Shown one piece after another: positions 8,856 through 15,727 of a stretch of 64,000 nucleotides of DNA. The notes beneath the pieces were generated by a model, which worked only from the letters and a program-made list of their open reading frames with translations, was not told the origin of the DNA and did no database searches. Made by a program: the position numbers and the translations under genes. This DNA comes from Emticicia sp040253585 (lineage in GTDB: Bacteria; Bacteroidota; Bacteroidia; Cytophagales; Spirosomataceae). The stretch is taken from the NCBI RefSeq assembly GCF_040253585.1, contig NZ_JBELAU010000002.1, forward strand, positions 124,001 through 188,000, read 5' to 3'. Numbering within the stretch: position 1 is the first letter of the stretch; the number at the start of each line of letters is the position of its first letter.

Positions 8856-8909
8856 ATGAGTGAATGAGAGAATGAATGAGTCTGATTTTTTATTCTATCA
8901 TTCACTCAT
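8856..8909. repeat. 12-bp perfect inverted repeat upstream of arsS
   Basis: ATGAGTGAATGA (8856-8867) pairs exactly with TCATTCACTCAT (8898-8909) around a 30-base loop that itself contains further GAATGAGT words. It lies in the 94-base gap between the AhpD-like gene and arsS, so it would form a hairpin in their common transcript. Confidence 0.6.
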
Positions 8910-8930
8910 CCAATCACTCAAAATTATATT

Positions 8931-9266
8931 TTACATCATTAATTCTTTGGCTTTGTTTATCATCTGTACGCTGTGTACGAGTTTTACGCCCGCTGCCATT
9001 GCTGCTGATACGTGTACTGCTTCCATCATCTCATCTTCGGTACAGCCTTTTGCCAATGTATCGGCTGTGTAAGCATCAATACAATACGGGCATTGCATGG
9101 TGTGAGCCACTGCCAAGGCAATTAATGATTTTTCACGCTCGGTCAATGCTCCATCTTTGAAAGTTTCGCCGTAATAATCAAAGAATTTCTTGGCTAAATC
9201 TTGTCCACCAAATTCTCCGATTTTACCAAACTTTGAGAGGTCATCGGGGTTATAATATGTTTTCAT
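8931..9266 (-). CDS. arsenosugar biosynthesis-associated AhpD-like (carboxymuconolactone decarboxylase family) protein
   Basis: A 111-residue all-helical protein with the AhpD-type motif: EREKSLIALAVAHTMQCPYC followed by IDAYTADTLAKG. The CPYC pair and the following acidic/polar residues match the CxxC redox site of alkylhydroperoxidase-like CMD proteins. Proteins of this size are recurrent partners of ArsS in arsenosugar clusters and are named peroxidase-like, but their exact reaction is not established. It lies between the glycosyltransferase and arsS with gaps of about 90 bases on each side, all on the minus strand. I infer cotranscription. Confidence 0.85.
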   Translation of the reverse strand: MKTYYNPDDLSKFGKIGEFGGQDLAKKFFDYYGETFKDGALTEREKSLIALAVAHTMQCPYCIDAYTADTLAKGCTEDEMMEAVHVSAAMAAGVKLVHSVQMINKAKELMM

Positions 9267-9296
9267 ATAGTATGTGTTTTGAAAAGAAAATACAGC

Positions 9297-9330
9297 GTTA
9301 TATAGCGGACTTAAAAAGTTCGTTTATAAC
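9297..9330. repeat. imperfect inverted repeat upstream of the AhpD-like gene
   Basis: GTTATA..CGGACTT (9297-9312) and AAGTTCGTTTATAAC (9316-9330) form an imperfect hairpin with a three-base loop, 30-64 bases before the start codon. It could be an operator or an mRNA hairpin. No known arsenic-repressor site is recognised in it. Confidence 0.35.
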
Positions 9331-9356
9331 TAAATTTAAATAATAAATGAGTGTTT

Positions 9357-10049
9357 TCAGACGAATGGTGGGGCTCGTAGAGATAATGAGCGAATTGAGC
9401 GATTTTCTACAAAAAAGCAGTAAAAACTCTGAATCCTTGCAGTAATTTGCTCAATGAGGCGAATTAAAAAGGCAATAAAATACCTCGATATTGTGTAGGT
9501 TTGTAGTTCTTGGAAAGTATGAATATCTGATAAAGTTTCGAGCAGTAATACAACTTTGTTAGCGTATTGCCCTATAAAACTTTCCAGCATTTTTTCACTC
9601 TGCCAAGCAAGGTTTTCGAAAACTTCCGCTTTAAAACCTTTGCTGGAAATACCAATTAAATAAGCTCCTCCACGATTATCAGGACCAACAACTGTATCAA
9701 CCGTTTGAAGTTTTTCTACCGCTGCTAAAATTCGATTTTCATTGAGTGCGGGGCAGTCATTACCAATACAAATTACCTTTTCAAATCCCCGCTCAAAAAC
9801 TACTTGAATAGCTGCCGAAAGTTGTTTCCCAAAACTATTGTTGTTTGGCTTGGTTAATTGATTTGAATAAAAAACTCGTAGATTTTCGGCTTTAGAAGCA
9901 GCTGCCGTAGCCTTACGCTCGACGAAATGATTCAACTTGTCAAATACCAATCGGTTGACTCCTTGATTCTTCGAGGGAGTCAGCATTTTACGAGTAGCTT
10001 CTTTCGATGCTTCTTGCGTAAAAATCAATATGGCAGTAGATGTTGACAA
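9357..10049 (-). CDS. TIGR04282-like arsenosugar biosynthesis glycosyltransferase (DUF2064)
   Basis: A 230-residue GT-A-like protein. It opens with MSTSTAILIFTQEASKEA, contains VFYSNQLTKPNNNSFGKQL, the nucleotide-sugar site GNDCPALNENRIL (GxDxP motif of DUF2064) and VVGPDNRGGAYLIGIS, where related proteins have GPxxDGGYYLIG. It would add or modify the sugar part of arsenosugars. The last 45 residues after HTFQELQTY are hydrophobic/basic and end in SLRAPPFV; they look unlike the usual C-terminus and may be an extension or a drifted tail. It is the first gene of the arsenosugar set on the minus strand. Confidence 0.8.
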   Translation of the reverse strand: MSTSTAILIFTQEASKEATRKMLTPSKNQGVNRLVFDKLNHFVERKATAAASKAENLRVFYSNQLTKPNNNSFGKQLSAAIQVVFERGFEKVICIGNDCPALNENRILAAVEKLQTVDTVVGPDNRGGAYLIGISSKGFKAEVFENLAWQSEKMLESFIGQYANKVVLLLETLSDIHTFQELQTYTISRYFIAFLIRLIEQITARIQSFYCFFVENRSIRSLSLRAPPFV

Positions 10050-10132
10050 GGTTTTTCTAATCTTTTCTTATAGTCATTTAAACTACATACGTGAATAATT
10101 GTTCGTTGGATTTCAGATATGTTCCAAAAAGT

Positions 10133-10174
10133 TACCGCAAGGATACAAAACATTCATTTATGTATCTTGCGGTA
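10133..10174 (-). terminator. terminator after the M48 protease gene
   Basis: TACCGCAAGGATAC (10133-10146) pairs with GTATCTTGCGGTA (10162-10174) with one bulged G. On the minus strand a short T run (AACTTTTTGG) follows. It lies just past the protease stop codon at 10201 and separates it from the arsenosugar genes. Confidence 0.65.
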
Positions 10175-10200
10175 TCAGAGTTTTGAAGTTTCAACAAGTT

Positions 10201-11001
10201 TTATTTACTATATTTAGCTATATGTTCTTTGATTTTGGCAATACGATTTTCAGGGCTTGGATGCGAACTCATGAATTCGTCACGTTGCTGACCTCCACTG
10301 GCTTCGGCCAGAATCTCCATGACTTCAATCATGGCGTTGGGGTTATAACCTGCTTTAATCAAATATTTTACGCCAAATTCATCCGATTGAAGTTCATCAT
10401 TACGGCCAAATTTCATTTGTTGAATTTGGGCTACGTACTGAGCGATTTGTCCACCACCCATACCTGTTCCATCAGAAGTTGCGGTAGCGACTGCTCCAAC
10501 CAAACCATTATAAAAATCAGATTTAGCCATTTGTTGTGCCGAATGGCGGTGAATCACGTGGCCAATTTCGTGACCCAATACACCTGCCAACTGATCTTCT
10601 GACTTTAATCTTTTCAGAAGTCCAACCGTAATAAACATTTGTCCGCCAGGTAGTGCAAAAGCATTAACGGTTTGGTCATCGGCCAGTACATGAAAATCGA
10701 ATTGATAAGGTACTGTTGCTCCTTTACTTTTTACTTCATCTACAACTTGTTTGACGAGTTTATAACCAACCGACTTGATTTGTTGTTGTACTTCATTATC
10801 ATTATATAGTCCGCCATATTCTTGAGCCATTTGTGAGGCCGACTGCAAACCCATTGCCACTTCTTGCTCGGGTGTAAGGTCAATATGTTGTTTTTCGCCA
10901 GTTATAGGGTTTACTTGATTTTTACTATAATAGCTTATCAAGGCCACAATTGCCATGACTATGCCTATGATAAATCTGAATTTTAAACCAGATGATTGCA
11001 T
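10201..11001 (-). CDS. M48-family membrane-anchored zinc metalloprotease
   Basis: A 266-residue protein with an N-terminal hydrophobic segment (FRFIIGIVMAIVALISYY, residues 8-25) that acts as a membrane anchor or uncleaved signal. The catalytic motif HEIGH (H144-E145-H148) follows NAFALPGGQMFITVGLL, a block typical of M48 proteases. The third zinc ligand is the Glu in DELQSDEFG. The length and the single N-terminal segment fit the BepA/LoiP-like group acting on misfolded envelope proteins, not HtpX, which has several membrane spans. It is divergently placed from nrdB across a 378-base spacer. A terminator hairpin follows it. Confidence 0.9.
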   Translation of the reverse strand: MQSSGLKFRFIIGIVMAIVALISYYSKNQVNPITGEKQHIDLTPEQEVAMGLQSASQMAQEYGGLYNDNEVQQQIKSVGYKLVKQVVDEVKSKGATVPYQFDFHVLADDQTVNAFALPGGQMFITVGLLKRLKSEDQLAGVLGHEIGHVIHRHSAQQMAKSDFYNGLVGAVATATSDGTGMGGGQIAQYVAQIQQMKFGRNDELQSDEFGVKYLIKAGYNPNAMIEVMEILAEASGGQQRDEFMSSHPSPENRIAKIKEHIAKYSK

Positions 11002-11379
11002 GATTGATTGAATTTATGTGTTGCTTGATATTTTTCGGTTTAGACTACGCTTTGATTGTAAAGAAACAGTTTTCTGAGTAATAATTTTACAATATTTCCG
11101 TAGAAAGACAAAAGTTTACAATTATAGTATTTTTAATCGAAAAGTACTTAGAAGAGAGAGATTTCTCTTGAAGTCAATTTCATATGTTTGTAAATTAAAT
11201 TCTTCAAATCATGACAAAAATATGAACTTTTTTTTCAAAAAAAATACTTAATTGACTATCAAGTCTTTAGAAAAAAAGTTGAAATTATCGAAAACATTCA
11301 TTGCTAACAAACAATTATGTAAGTATATTTGGGTTATGATTCTGCTCTTATGCAGTCCCAAATTTGAAAATGTAAATAC
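11002..11379. other. 378-base AT-rich spacer between the M48 protease and nrdB
   Basis: This divergent spacer holds the nrdB promoter at 11301-11331. It also contains a weak inverted repeat AAGAGA/TCTCTT near 11151-11170 and several long A and T tracts. I looked for an NrdR box and did not find a convincing pair. I see no small ORF or RNA gene in it. Confidence 0.5.
11301..11331 (+). promoter_or_regulatory. Bacteroidota-type promoter of nrdB
   Basis: TTG at 11301-11303 and TATATTTG at 11324-11331 are separated by 20 bases, matching the consensus TTG-N(19-21)-TAnnTTTG of the primary sigma factor of Bacteroidota. Transcription would start near 11338, leaving a leader of about 40 bases before the TTG start of nrdB. 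Confidence 0.6.
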
Positions 11380-12411
11380 TTGGCGGAGTACCGCCTACCA
11401 ATAAACTCCAAAAACTACAAACCAATGACCGACGCTGAACTATTACAAGTTGAACCCCTTCTTATTGAAGACAAAACTCGTTTTGTTCTTTTCCCCATCA
11501 AACATAACGATATTTGGGAATTTTATAAAAAACACGAAGCCTCTTTCTGGACTGCCGAAGAGATAGACCTCTCGCCAGATTTGCAAGATTGGGCAAAACT
11601 AAATGATGGCGAACGTCATTTTATTTCGCACGTATTGGCGTTCTTTGCTGCCTCTGATGGTATCGTGAATGAAAATTTGGCGGTAAACTTCATTTCTCGT
11701 ATTCAGTTTGCCGAGGCAAAATGTTTCTACGGTTTCCAGATTATGATGGAAAACATTCACTCAGAAACTTACTCGTTGTTGATTGATACGTATATCAAAG
11801 ATGCCGTTGAACGTGATAAAATGCTCAATGCCATTGACCACATTCCGTGCGTGAAGAAAAAAGCCGATTGGGCTTTGAAATGGATTGACAACGGTAATTT
11901 TATTGACCGCTTACTGGCATTTGCGGTGGTTGAAGGTATTTTCTTCTCAGGCTCGTTCTGCTCAATATTTTGGATGAAAAAACGTGGTTTGATGCCAGGT
12001 TTGACTTTCTCGAACGAGCTAATTTCTCGTGATGAAGGCTTGCACCGTGATTTTGCTTGTTTGCTTTACACGAAATACATTATAAATAAATATCCAGCCG
12101 AAAAAGTATATAATTTGGTGCGTGATGCCGTTGAAATTGAGAAAGAATTCGTAACCGATGCCTTGCCAGTTTCGTTGATTGGTATGAATGCCGAATTGAT
12201 GTGCCAATACATCGAGTTCGTAGCCGACCACTTGCTCGAATCTCTTGGTTTGGCAAAAACTTACAACGCAACCAATCCATTCGACTTTATGGATATGATT
12301 TCGCTACAAGGAAAAACCAATTTCTTCGAGAAACGTGTGGGTGAATACCAAAAAGCAGGTGTGATGTCGCAAAAGACAGACATGGCGTTTTCGATGGATG
12401 AAGATTTCTGA
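11380..12411 (+). CDS. nrdB: class I ribonucleotide reductase small subunit (NrdB)
   Basis: About 343 residues (328 if ATG 11425 is used), a ferritin-like R2 protein. The diiron and radical site is complete: Asp in EEID (D63), E124-NI-H127-SET-Y131 with Y131 as the radical tyrosine of the ExxHxxxY motif, Glu in VVEGIFFSG and Glu/His in SRDEGLHRDF. The C-terminal tail ends in FSMDEDF, which docks on the R1 subunit. It supplies the radical for reduction of ribonucleotides to dNTPs. nrdA is not adjacent. The first in-frame start is TTG at 11380, fitting the promoter; the ATG at 11425 is the alternative and would match the shorter N-terminus of many homologues. Confidence 0.95.
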   Translation: MAEYRLPINSKNYKPMTDAELLQVEPLLIEDKTRFVLFPIKHNDIWEFYKKHEASFWTAEEIDLSPDLQDWAKLNDGERHFISHVLAFFAASDGIVNENLAVNFISRIQFAEAKCFYGFQIMMENIHSETYSLLIDTYIKDAVERDKMLNAIDHIPCVKKKADWALKWIDNGNFIDRLLAFAVVEGIFFSGSFCSIFWMKKRGLMPGLTFSNELISRDEGLHRDFACLLYTKYIINKYPAEKVYNLVRDAVEIEKEFVTDALPVSLIGMNAELMCQYIEFVADHLLESLGLAKTYNATNPFDFMDMISLQGKTNFFEKRVGEYQKAGVMSQKTDMAFSMDEDF

Positions 12412-12425
12412 TTTCTCCTACATAC

Positions 12426-12449
12426 CGAACGAACTTCCCAGTTCGTTCG
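12426..12449. repeat. palindromic repeat unit, copy 1
   Basis: CGAACGAAC and GTTCGTTCG form a perfect 9-bp stem with a 6-base loop (TTCCCA), directly after nrdB. The inner 20 bases (12428-12447) recur as an exact reverse complement at 12536-12555. Confidence 0.7.
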
Positions 12450-12457
12450 ACAAATAC

Positions 12458-12493
12458 AAAAAGGGCTGCAAATCAAACTTGCAGCCCTTTTTT
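12458..12493. terminator. strong bidirectional terminator between nrdB and the Uma2 gene
   Basis: A 13-bp perfect stem (12459-12471 with 12479-12491, core AAAAGGGCTGCAA) with a 7-base loop is bordered by an A run on one side and a T run on the other. It serves the convergent nrdB and Uma2 genes. Confidence 0.9.
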
Positions 12494-12498
12494 GTGGA

Positions 12499-12516
12499 GC
12501 GAATCTTCTGATTCGC
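12499..12516. repeat. short palindrome GCGAAT...ATTCGC
   Basis: A 6-bp perfect stem with a 6-base loop (CTTCTG), between the terminator and the second palindromic unit. It is part of the same cluster of short hairpins. Confidence 0.5.
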
Positions 12517-12535
12517 ATATATATTTTTTACTACT

Positions 12536-12555
12536 AACGAACTGGGAAGTTCGTT
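12536..12555. repeat. palindromic repeat unit, copy 2 (inverted)
   Basis: AACGAACT and AGTTCGTT pair over 8 bp with loop GGGA. The 20 bases are the exact reverse complement of 12428-12447. A weaker relative (CGAACTTCCAGTTC) occurs near 39127-39141. Confidence 0.7.
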
Positions 12556-12561
12556 TCACGA

Positions 12562-13188
12562 TTATTTCTCAAATTTCACTTTCTTATAAATTTCCTTCAC
12601 CGCAATATCTTTGCCGTCAATTTGCATTACATCGGTTTCATTATAAAAGTCTTGATTGAGCCAAATATTTGGGTTTTCTGAACGTAAATAACTCATAACT
12701 CCAACTTTTTTCTGATTAATGAAAATGATTTGTTGCAGACTTCCCAAATGTTTGTATTCGTGTAGTTTGTCCGATAAGTCAAAAGTTTCGGTTGCTTTCG
12801 ATAAAACTTCAATAACGATATATGGGTTTGTAATAATTGCCGTAGAGTTTGCTTTAAAAATAGGCTCTCCTTTCACTACCAGTACATCGGGCATATAGTA
12901 ACCACCTTCAAACTTCGGAATCTGAACGCCTGAGTTACTACCCAAAACATAATGTTCGTCACTGTCTGAAAATAGATTTTTTAACATCCAAATCATATTT
13001 CCAATAATAGTTTCGTGCCAAAAAGATGCTAATCCCATAGTAATTATTTCGCTGTTGTGGTACTCTACTTTGAACGGTAATTTACTTGCTAAATCTAAGT
13101 AATCTGCCTCCGATGCAGGAATACAAACAATCTCTTTGGTTTTCAATTCCTCCAGAATAGTTTCTTTGATGCTCTTTGCGGCTACCAT
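12562..13188 (-). CDS. Uma2-family (DUF820) endonuclease-fold protein
   Basis: A 208-residue protein of the Uma2 family, a PD-(D/E)xK restriction-endonuclease fold. The core is visible: KVEYHNSEIITMG, HETIIGNMIWML, then YYMPDVLVVKG with the catalytic Asp, PYIVIEVLSKATE with the catalytic Glu, and LHEYKHLGSLQQIIFINQ after it. Uma2 genes are very numerous in cyanobacteria and present in Bacteroidota; their cellular role is not established, though nuclease activity and mobility have been suggested. It is a single gene convergent with nrdB, with no partner and no flanking repeat typical of a mobile element other than the palindromes at 12426-12555. Confidence 0.88.
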   Translation of the reverse strand: MVAAKSIKETILEELKTKEIVCIPASEADYLDLASKLPFKVEYHNSEIITMGLASFWHETIIGNMIWMLKNLFSDSDEHYVLGSNSGVQIPKFEGGYYMPDVLVVKGEPIFKANSTAIITNPYIVIEVLSKATETFDLSDKLHEYKHLGSLQQIIFINQKKVGVMSYLRSENPNIWLNQDFYNETDVMQIDGKDIAVKEIYKKVKFEK

Positions 13189-13260
13189 AATCGTTGTTTT
13201 TTTATCAAATATATAAAAAATTCATACCACAGACAACCCCTCGGCGTTTTTCTGCATATA

Positions 13261-13268
13261 TACTTTTG
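13261..13268 (+). promoter_or_regulatory. candidate -7 element of the first ECF sigma operon
   Basis: TACTTTTG fits TAnnTTTG and lies 22 bases before the start codon. No TTG is found at the right distance upstream, so either the -33 element is weak or the operon is read by another sigma factor, possibly its own. Confidence 0.3.
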
Positions 13269-13290
13269 AAAGCAATCCAACCAAGATTTC

Positions 13291-13845
13291 ATGCTCGAAG
13301 CTCAACTAATCACAGAACTGAAAAAGCAAAATCCTTTCGTACAGAAGCGTGTCTATGATACGTTTGTGAAGCGGATGTTTCGGTTGTGCGTGCGTTATGT
13401 ACGAGTAGAGGAAGATGCCCAAGAATTGCTGATGAATGGCTTTTTGAAATTCTTTCGGTCGATAGAAAAGATTGAGTATCGAGGCGAAAATTCGGTAGAA
13501 CCGTATCTCAAGAAAATAATGGTTAATGAGTGCTTGATGGCAATTCGGCAAAAGCAATTCAGCACAATTTCGATAGATGAAATTGTTGATAATGAGCCGA
13601 TTAAAGATTTTTCTACCTACGAAAATATTGACGAAGAAGAAATTTATGCCTTGATTTTGAAGCTACCTGATGGTTACCGAACGGTTTTCAATCTTTTTGC
13701 GATAGAAGGATTTAGTCACCCCGAAATTGCCGAAAAACTCAAAATCAGCGAAAACACTTCAAAAACGCAATTGCACAAAGCTCGACAGATTTTACAGGCT
13801 GAATTACAAAAACGAGGATACGATTATGGAGCAAAATATAGATGA
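13291..13845 (+). CDS. ECF-type RNA polymerase sigma-70 factor
   Basis: A 184-residue sigma factor with only regions 2 and 4. Region 2 reads LCVRYVRVEEDAQELLMNGFLKFFRSI and continues to PYLKKIMVNECLMAIRQKQF. Region 4 is YALILKLPDGYRTVFNLFAIEGFSHPEIAEKL plus SENTSKTQLHKARQILQ, the helix-turn-helix that binds the -35 box. The linker is acidic. The start ATG at 13291 is preceded by a candidate promoter. The next gene starts inside its 3' end (20-base overlap) and encodes a membrane protein, probably the anti-sigma factor. Confidence 0.93.
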   Translation: MLEAQLITELKKQNPFVQKRVYDTFVKRMFRLCVRYVRVEEDAQELLMNGFLKFFRSIEKIEYRGENSVEPYLKKIMVNECLMAIRQKQFSTISIDEIVDNEPIKDFSTYENIDEEEIYALILKLPDGYRTVFNLFAIEGFSHPEIAEKLKISENTSKTQLHKARQILQAELQKRGYDYGAKYR

Positions 13846-14455
13846 TTTTTTCAAGCGAAAAATCGAAAATATACAAGATACCTTGCCCGAAACTTCCACT
13901 TTCGATGAAGCGGCACTTTGGGGAAATATTCAGCAAGATTTACATCAACCAAAACGCTCAATTTGGTATTGGCTTGTACCTGTGGCGGCCTGTTTGGTCG
14001 CGGCTGTGAGTTGGTGGGTTTTACCCCTTGATAGAAAGGGTTTAGTTTCCTCTCCCGTTGCGATTATACATGAAAAAAAGGTAGAAAAACCAATGGTCAT
14101 AAAAGAAACGATCAAATTAAAAAAGGATAAAAAAATACCCATTTTAAAGAAAAAGAAAGCAGCAATTTCAGAAAGGTTAGATTTTCAAATAGCGAGTATT
14201 TCGGTAAAAAATAGCGATTTTTCTAATAAAAACATCAATAATTTACCTGATTCGCTCAATTTTCAATCAAAGATTGTTTTTGAGAAAAAGCCTAAAGTAA
14301 ATCTCAAAACTGTTCATATCAACGAAATTTCAAAACAGGGAGATATGCCTTTTCAGCAGCCAAGATTTAAAGTGCAATTTGCAGGAAAATTGTTTGAGAA
14401 GAACGAAAATAACTCAAAAGAAACCATACAAACACCTTCTATCAGAATACAATGA
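13826..14455 (+). CDS. putative membrane anti-sigma factor
   Basis: About 209 residues starting at the ATG at 13826. The N-terminal 40 cytoplasmic residues (MEQNIDDFFKRKIENIQDTL, then FDEAALWGNIQQDL) are followed by one membrane segment, WYWLVPVAACLVAAVSWWVL, and a basic, low-complexity periplasmic part rich in Lys. That is the layout of Bacteroidota anti-sigma factors that lack a ZAS zinc motif. The 20-base overlap with the sigma gene supports the pairing. I place it by context and topology and see no family motif. A longer frame from 13727 exists but lies wholly within the sigma gene. Confidence 0.65.
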   Translation: MEQNIDDFFKRKIENIQDTLPETSTFDEAALWGNIQQDLHQPKRSIWYWLVPVAACLVAAVSWWVLPLDRKGLVSSPVAIIHEKKVEKPMVIKETIKLKKDKKIPILKKKKAAISERLDFQIASISVKNSDFSNKNINNLPDSLNFQSKIVFEKKPKVNLKTVHINEISKQGDMPFQQPRFKVQFAGKLFEKNENNSKETIQTPSIRIQ

Positions 14456-14457
14456 TT

Positions 14458-14490
14458 AGTCGATAGTCCATTGACGACAGACGACAGTTG
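14458..14490. repeat. degenerate AGTC/GACAG intergenic repeat
   Basis: The spacer carries AGTCGATAGTCCATTGACG and then ACAGACGACAGTTG, a low-complexity wording close to that at 39698-39729 (AGTCCAC..TTACAGTTGACAG). These look like degenerate copies of one intergenic repeat family. Confidence 0.4.
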
Positions 14491-14512
14491 TTAAATCTTA
14501 AAACAAATACTT

Positions 14513-15718
14513 ATGAAAAAACTATGTGTAATTTCGATGCTCGTTTTGAGCATTGTGGGTAATGCTTTTTGCCAAAAAACGAAAGCAAAATATGATACCA
14601 TGACGGTTTTGGAGGGCATCCGACCTCCAATTATGGTCAATGATTTTGCTCGAAAATCGGATATTTATTTCAATGAGGAAGTAAAGAAAAATCTCAATAA
14701 TTTGGTCATTGATTTTGGCGATAAGAATCGCTTATTGATTGATTATCAAGGAATTAGTAAGTTTAACCTAAAGCACAATGTAGATTCTTTATTACGTAAT
14801 TTCTGGCAAGATTATTCGCTGATTCGTGATACTTTGAAACAAAATACGGTAAAGAAAATAACGTATTATGCTAAAAATAAAAATGTCAATCGAAAATCGG
14901 TGATTGATATTCAGTATTTTCCACAAAAAGAAGCTTTTCAGTTCGGAAAAGAAGTTGAACTCGTGCGTCTGCAACAAGATACTTTAGTGTTGATTAATTT
15001 TGATGATAAAGCCACGGCTGAACTGGTAAAAACTGCCAATCGGATTTTCAAAACTTACCAAAGCCAAAGTTTTTTGTTCAATCTCAATACCATTGATGAC
15101 GTAGAAGACATTCTCGATAATAACATCAATCAAGCAATAATCGAAGCATCAGAAAGAGTTGAAAATGAGCGAAAAACCGTAAAACCGTGGAAAATACTTG
15201 GCGTAGTAAACGATTTAGCAAGCCAACGAATCAGAAGTAAAGTGAAAGGAAATGCGTTGTTTGATTTTATTAATTTTCATGCCGATTTGGGAATTGGAAT
15301 GATTAAAGGGCAAGCTCAAGGCTCAACCACTCTCGCTTTTGACATCGCATCAAGTAGTTATCACAAAAAAGGAATTGCTTTGGGTATTCAAACTTCTTTT
15401 ATGTTTATAGAAAAGACCGAAAGAACAAATAATTCTCTACTTTCATTAATTGTTCCTACATATTTTACAGGGATTACCTTTTACCAAAGAAAAAACAGCC
15501 AAACTCAATTTAAAGGAGGCGTATTTTTAGGATATAGTAGGTTCAGAGACCCCAAGAGTAATGCACCAACTGCCAATGTCAAAATTTTCGGGTGGTATCA
15601 ATTAACTCCATTAATTAGAATTCAGCCTGAAATCGGATTATTTACCTATGATGTTATTGATAGAAAAATAAAGCCCGCCAGCAGCACTATTGGACTTCGG
15701 TTATCTTTTGGTTTTTAG
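14513..15718 (+). CDS. secreted protein with C-terminal outer-membrane barrel, third gene of the ECF operon
   Basis: A 401-residue protein with a clear signal peptide (MKKLCVISMLVLSIVGNAFC, cleavage near QK). The N-terminal half, to about residue 245, is soluble with charged helices. From about residue 250 amphipathic strands alternate (FINFHADLGIGMIKG, GIALGIQTSFMFI, FTGITFYQR, GVFLGYSRF, WYQLTPLIRIQPEIGLFTYD) and the chain ends in IGLRLSFGF, with the terminal Phe of outer-membrane barrels. I do not recognise the family. Its position 57 bases behind the anti-sigma gene suggests it is controlled by or senses for the same system. Confidence 0.7.
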   Translation: MKKLCVISMLVLSIVGNAFCQKTKAKYDTMTVLEGIRPPIMVNDFARKSDIYFNEEVKKNLNNLVIDFGDKNRLLIDYQGISKFNLKHNVDSLLRNFWQDYSLIRDTLKQNTVKKITYYAKNKNVNRKSVIDIQYFPQKEAFQFGKEVELVRLQQDTLVLINFDDKATAELVKTANRIFKTYQSQSFLFNLNTIDDVEDILDNNINQAIIEASERVENERKTVKPWKILGVVNDLASQRIRSKVKGNALFDFINFHADLGIGMIKGQAQGSTTLAFDIASSSYHKKGIALGIQTSFMFIEKTERTNNSLLSLIVPTYFTGITFYQRKNSQTQFKGGVFLGYSRFRDPKSNAPTANVKIFGWYQLTPLIRIQPEIGLFTYDVIDRKIKPASSTIGLRLSFGF

Positions 15719-15727
15719 AATCGGAAC

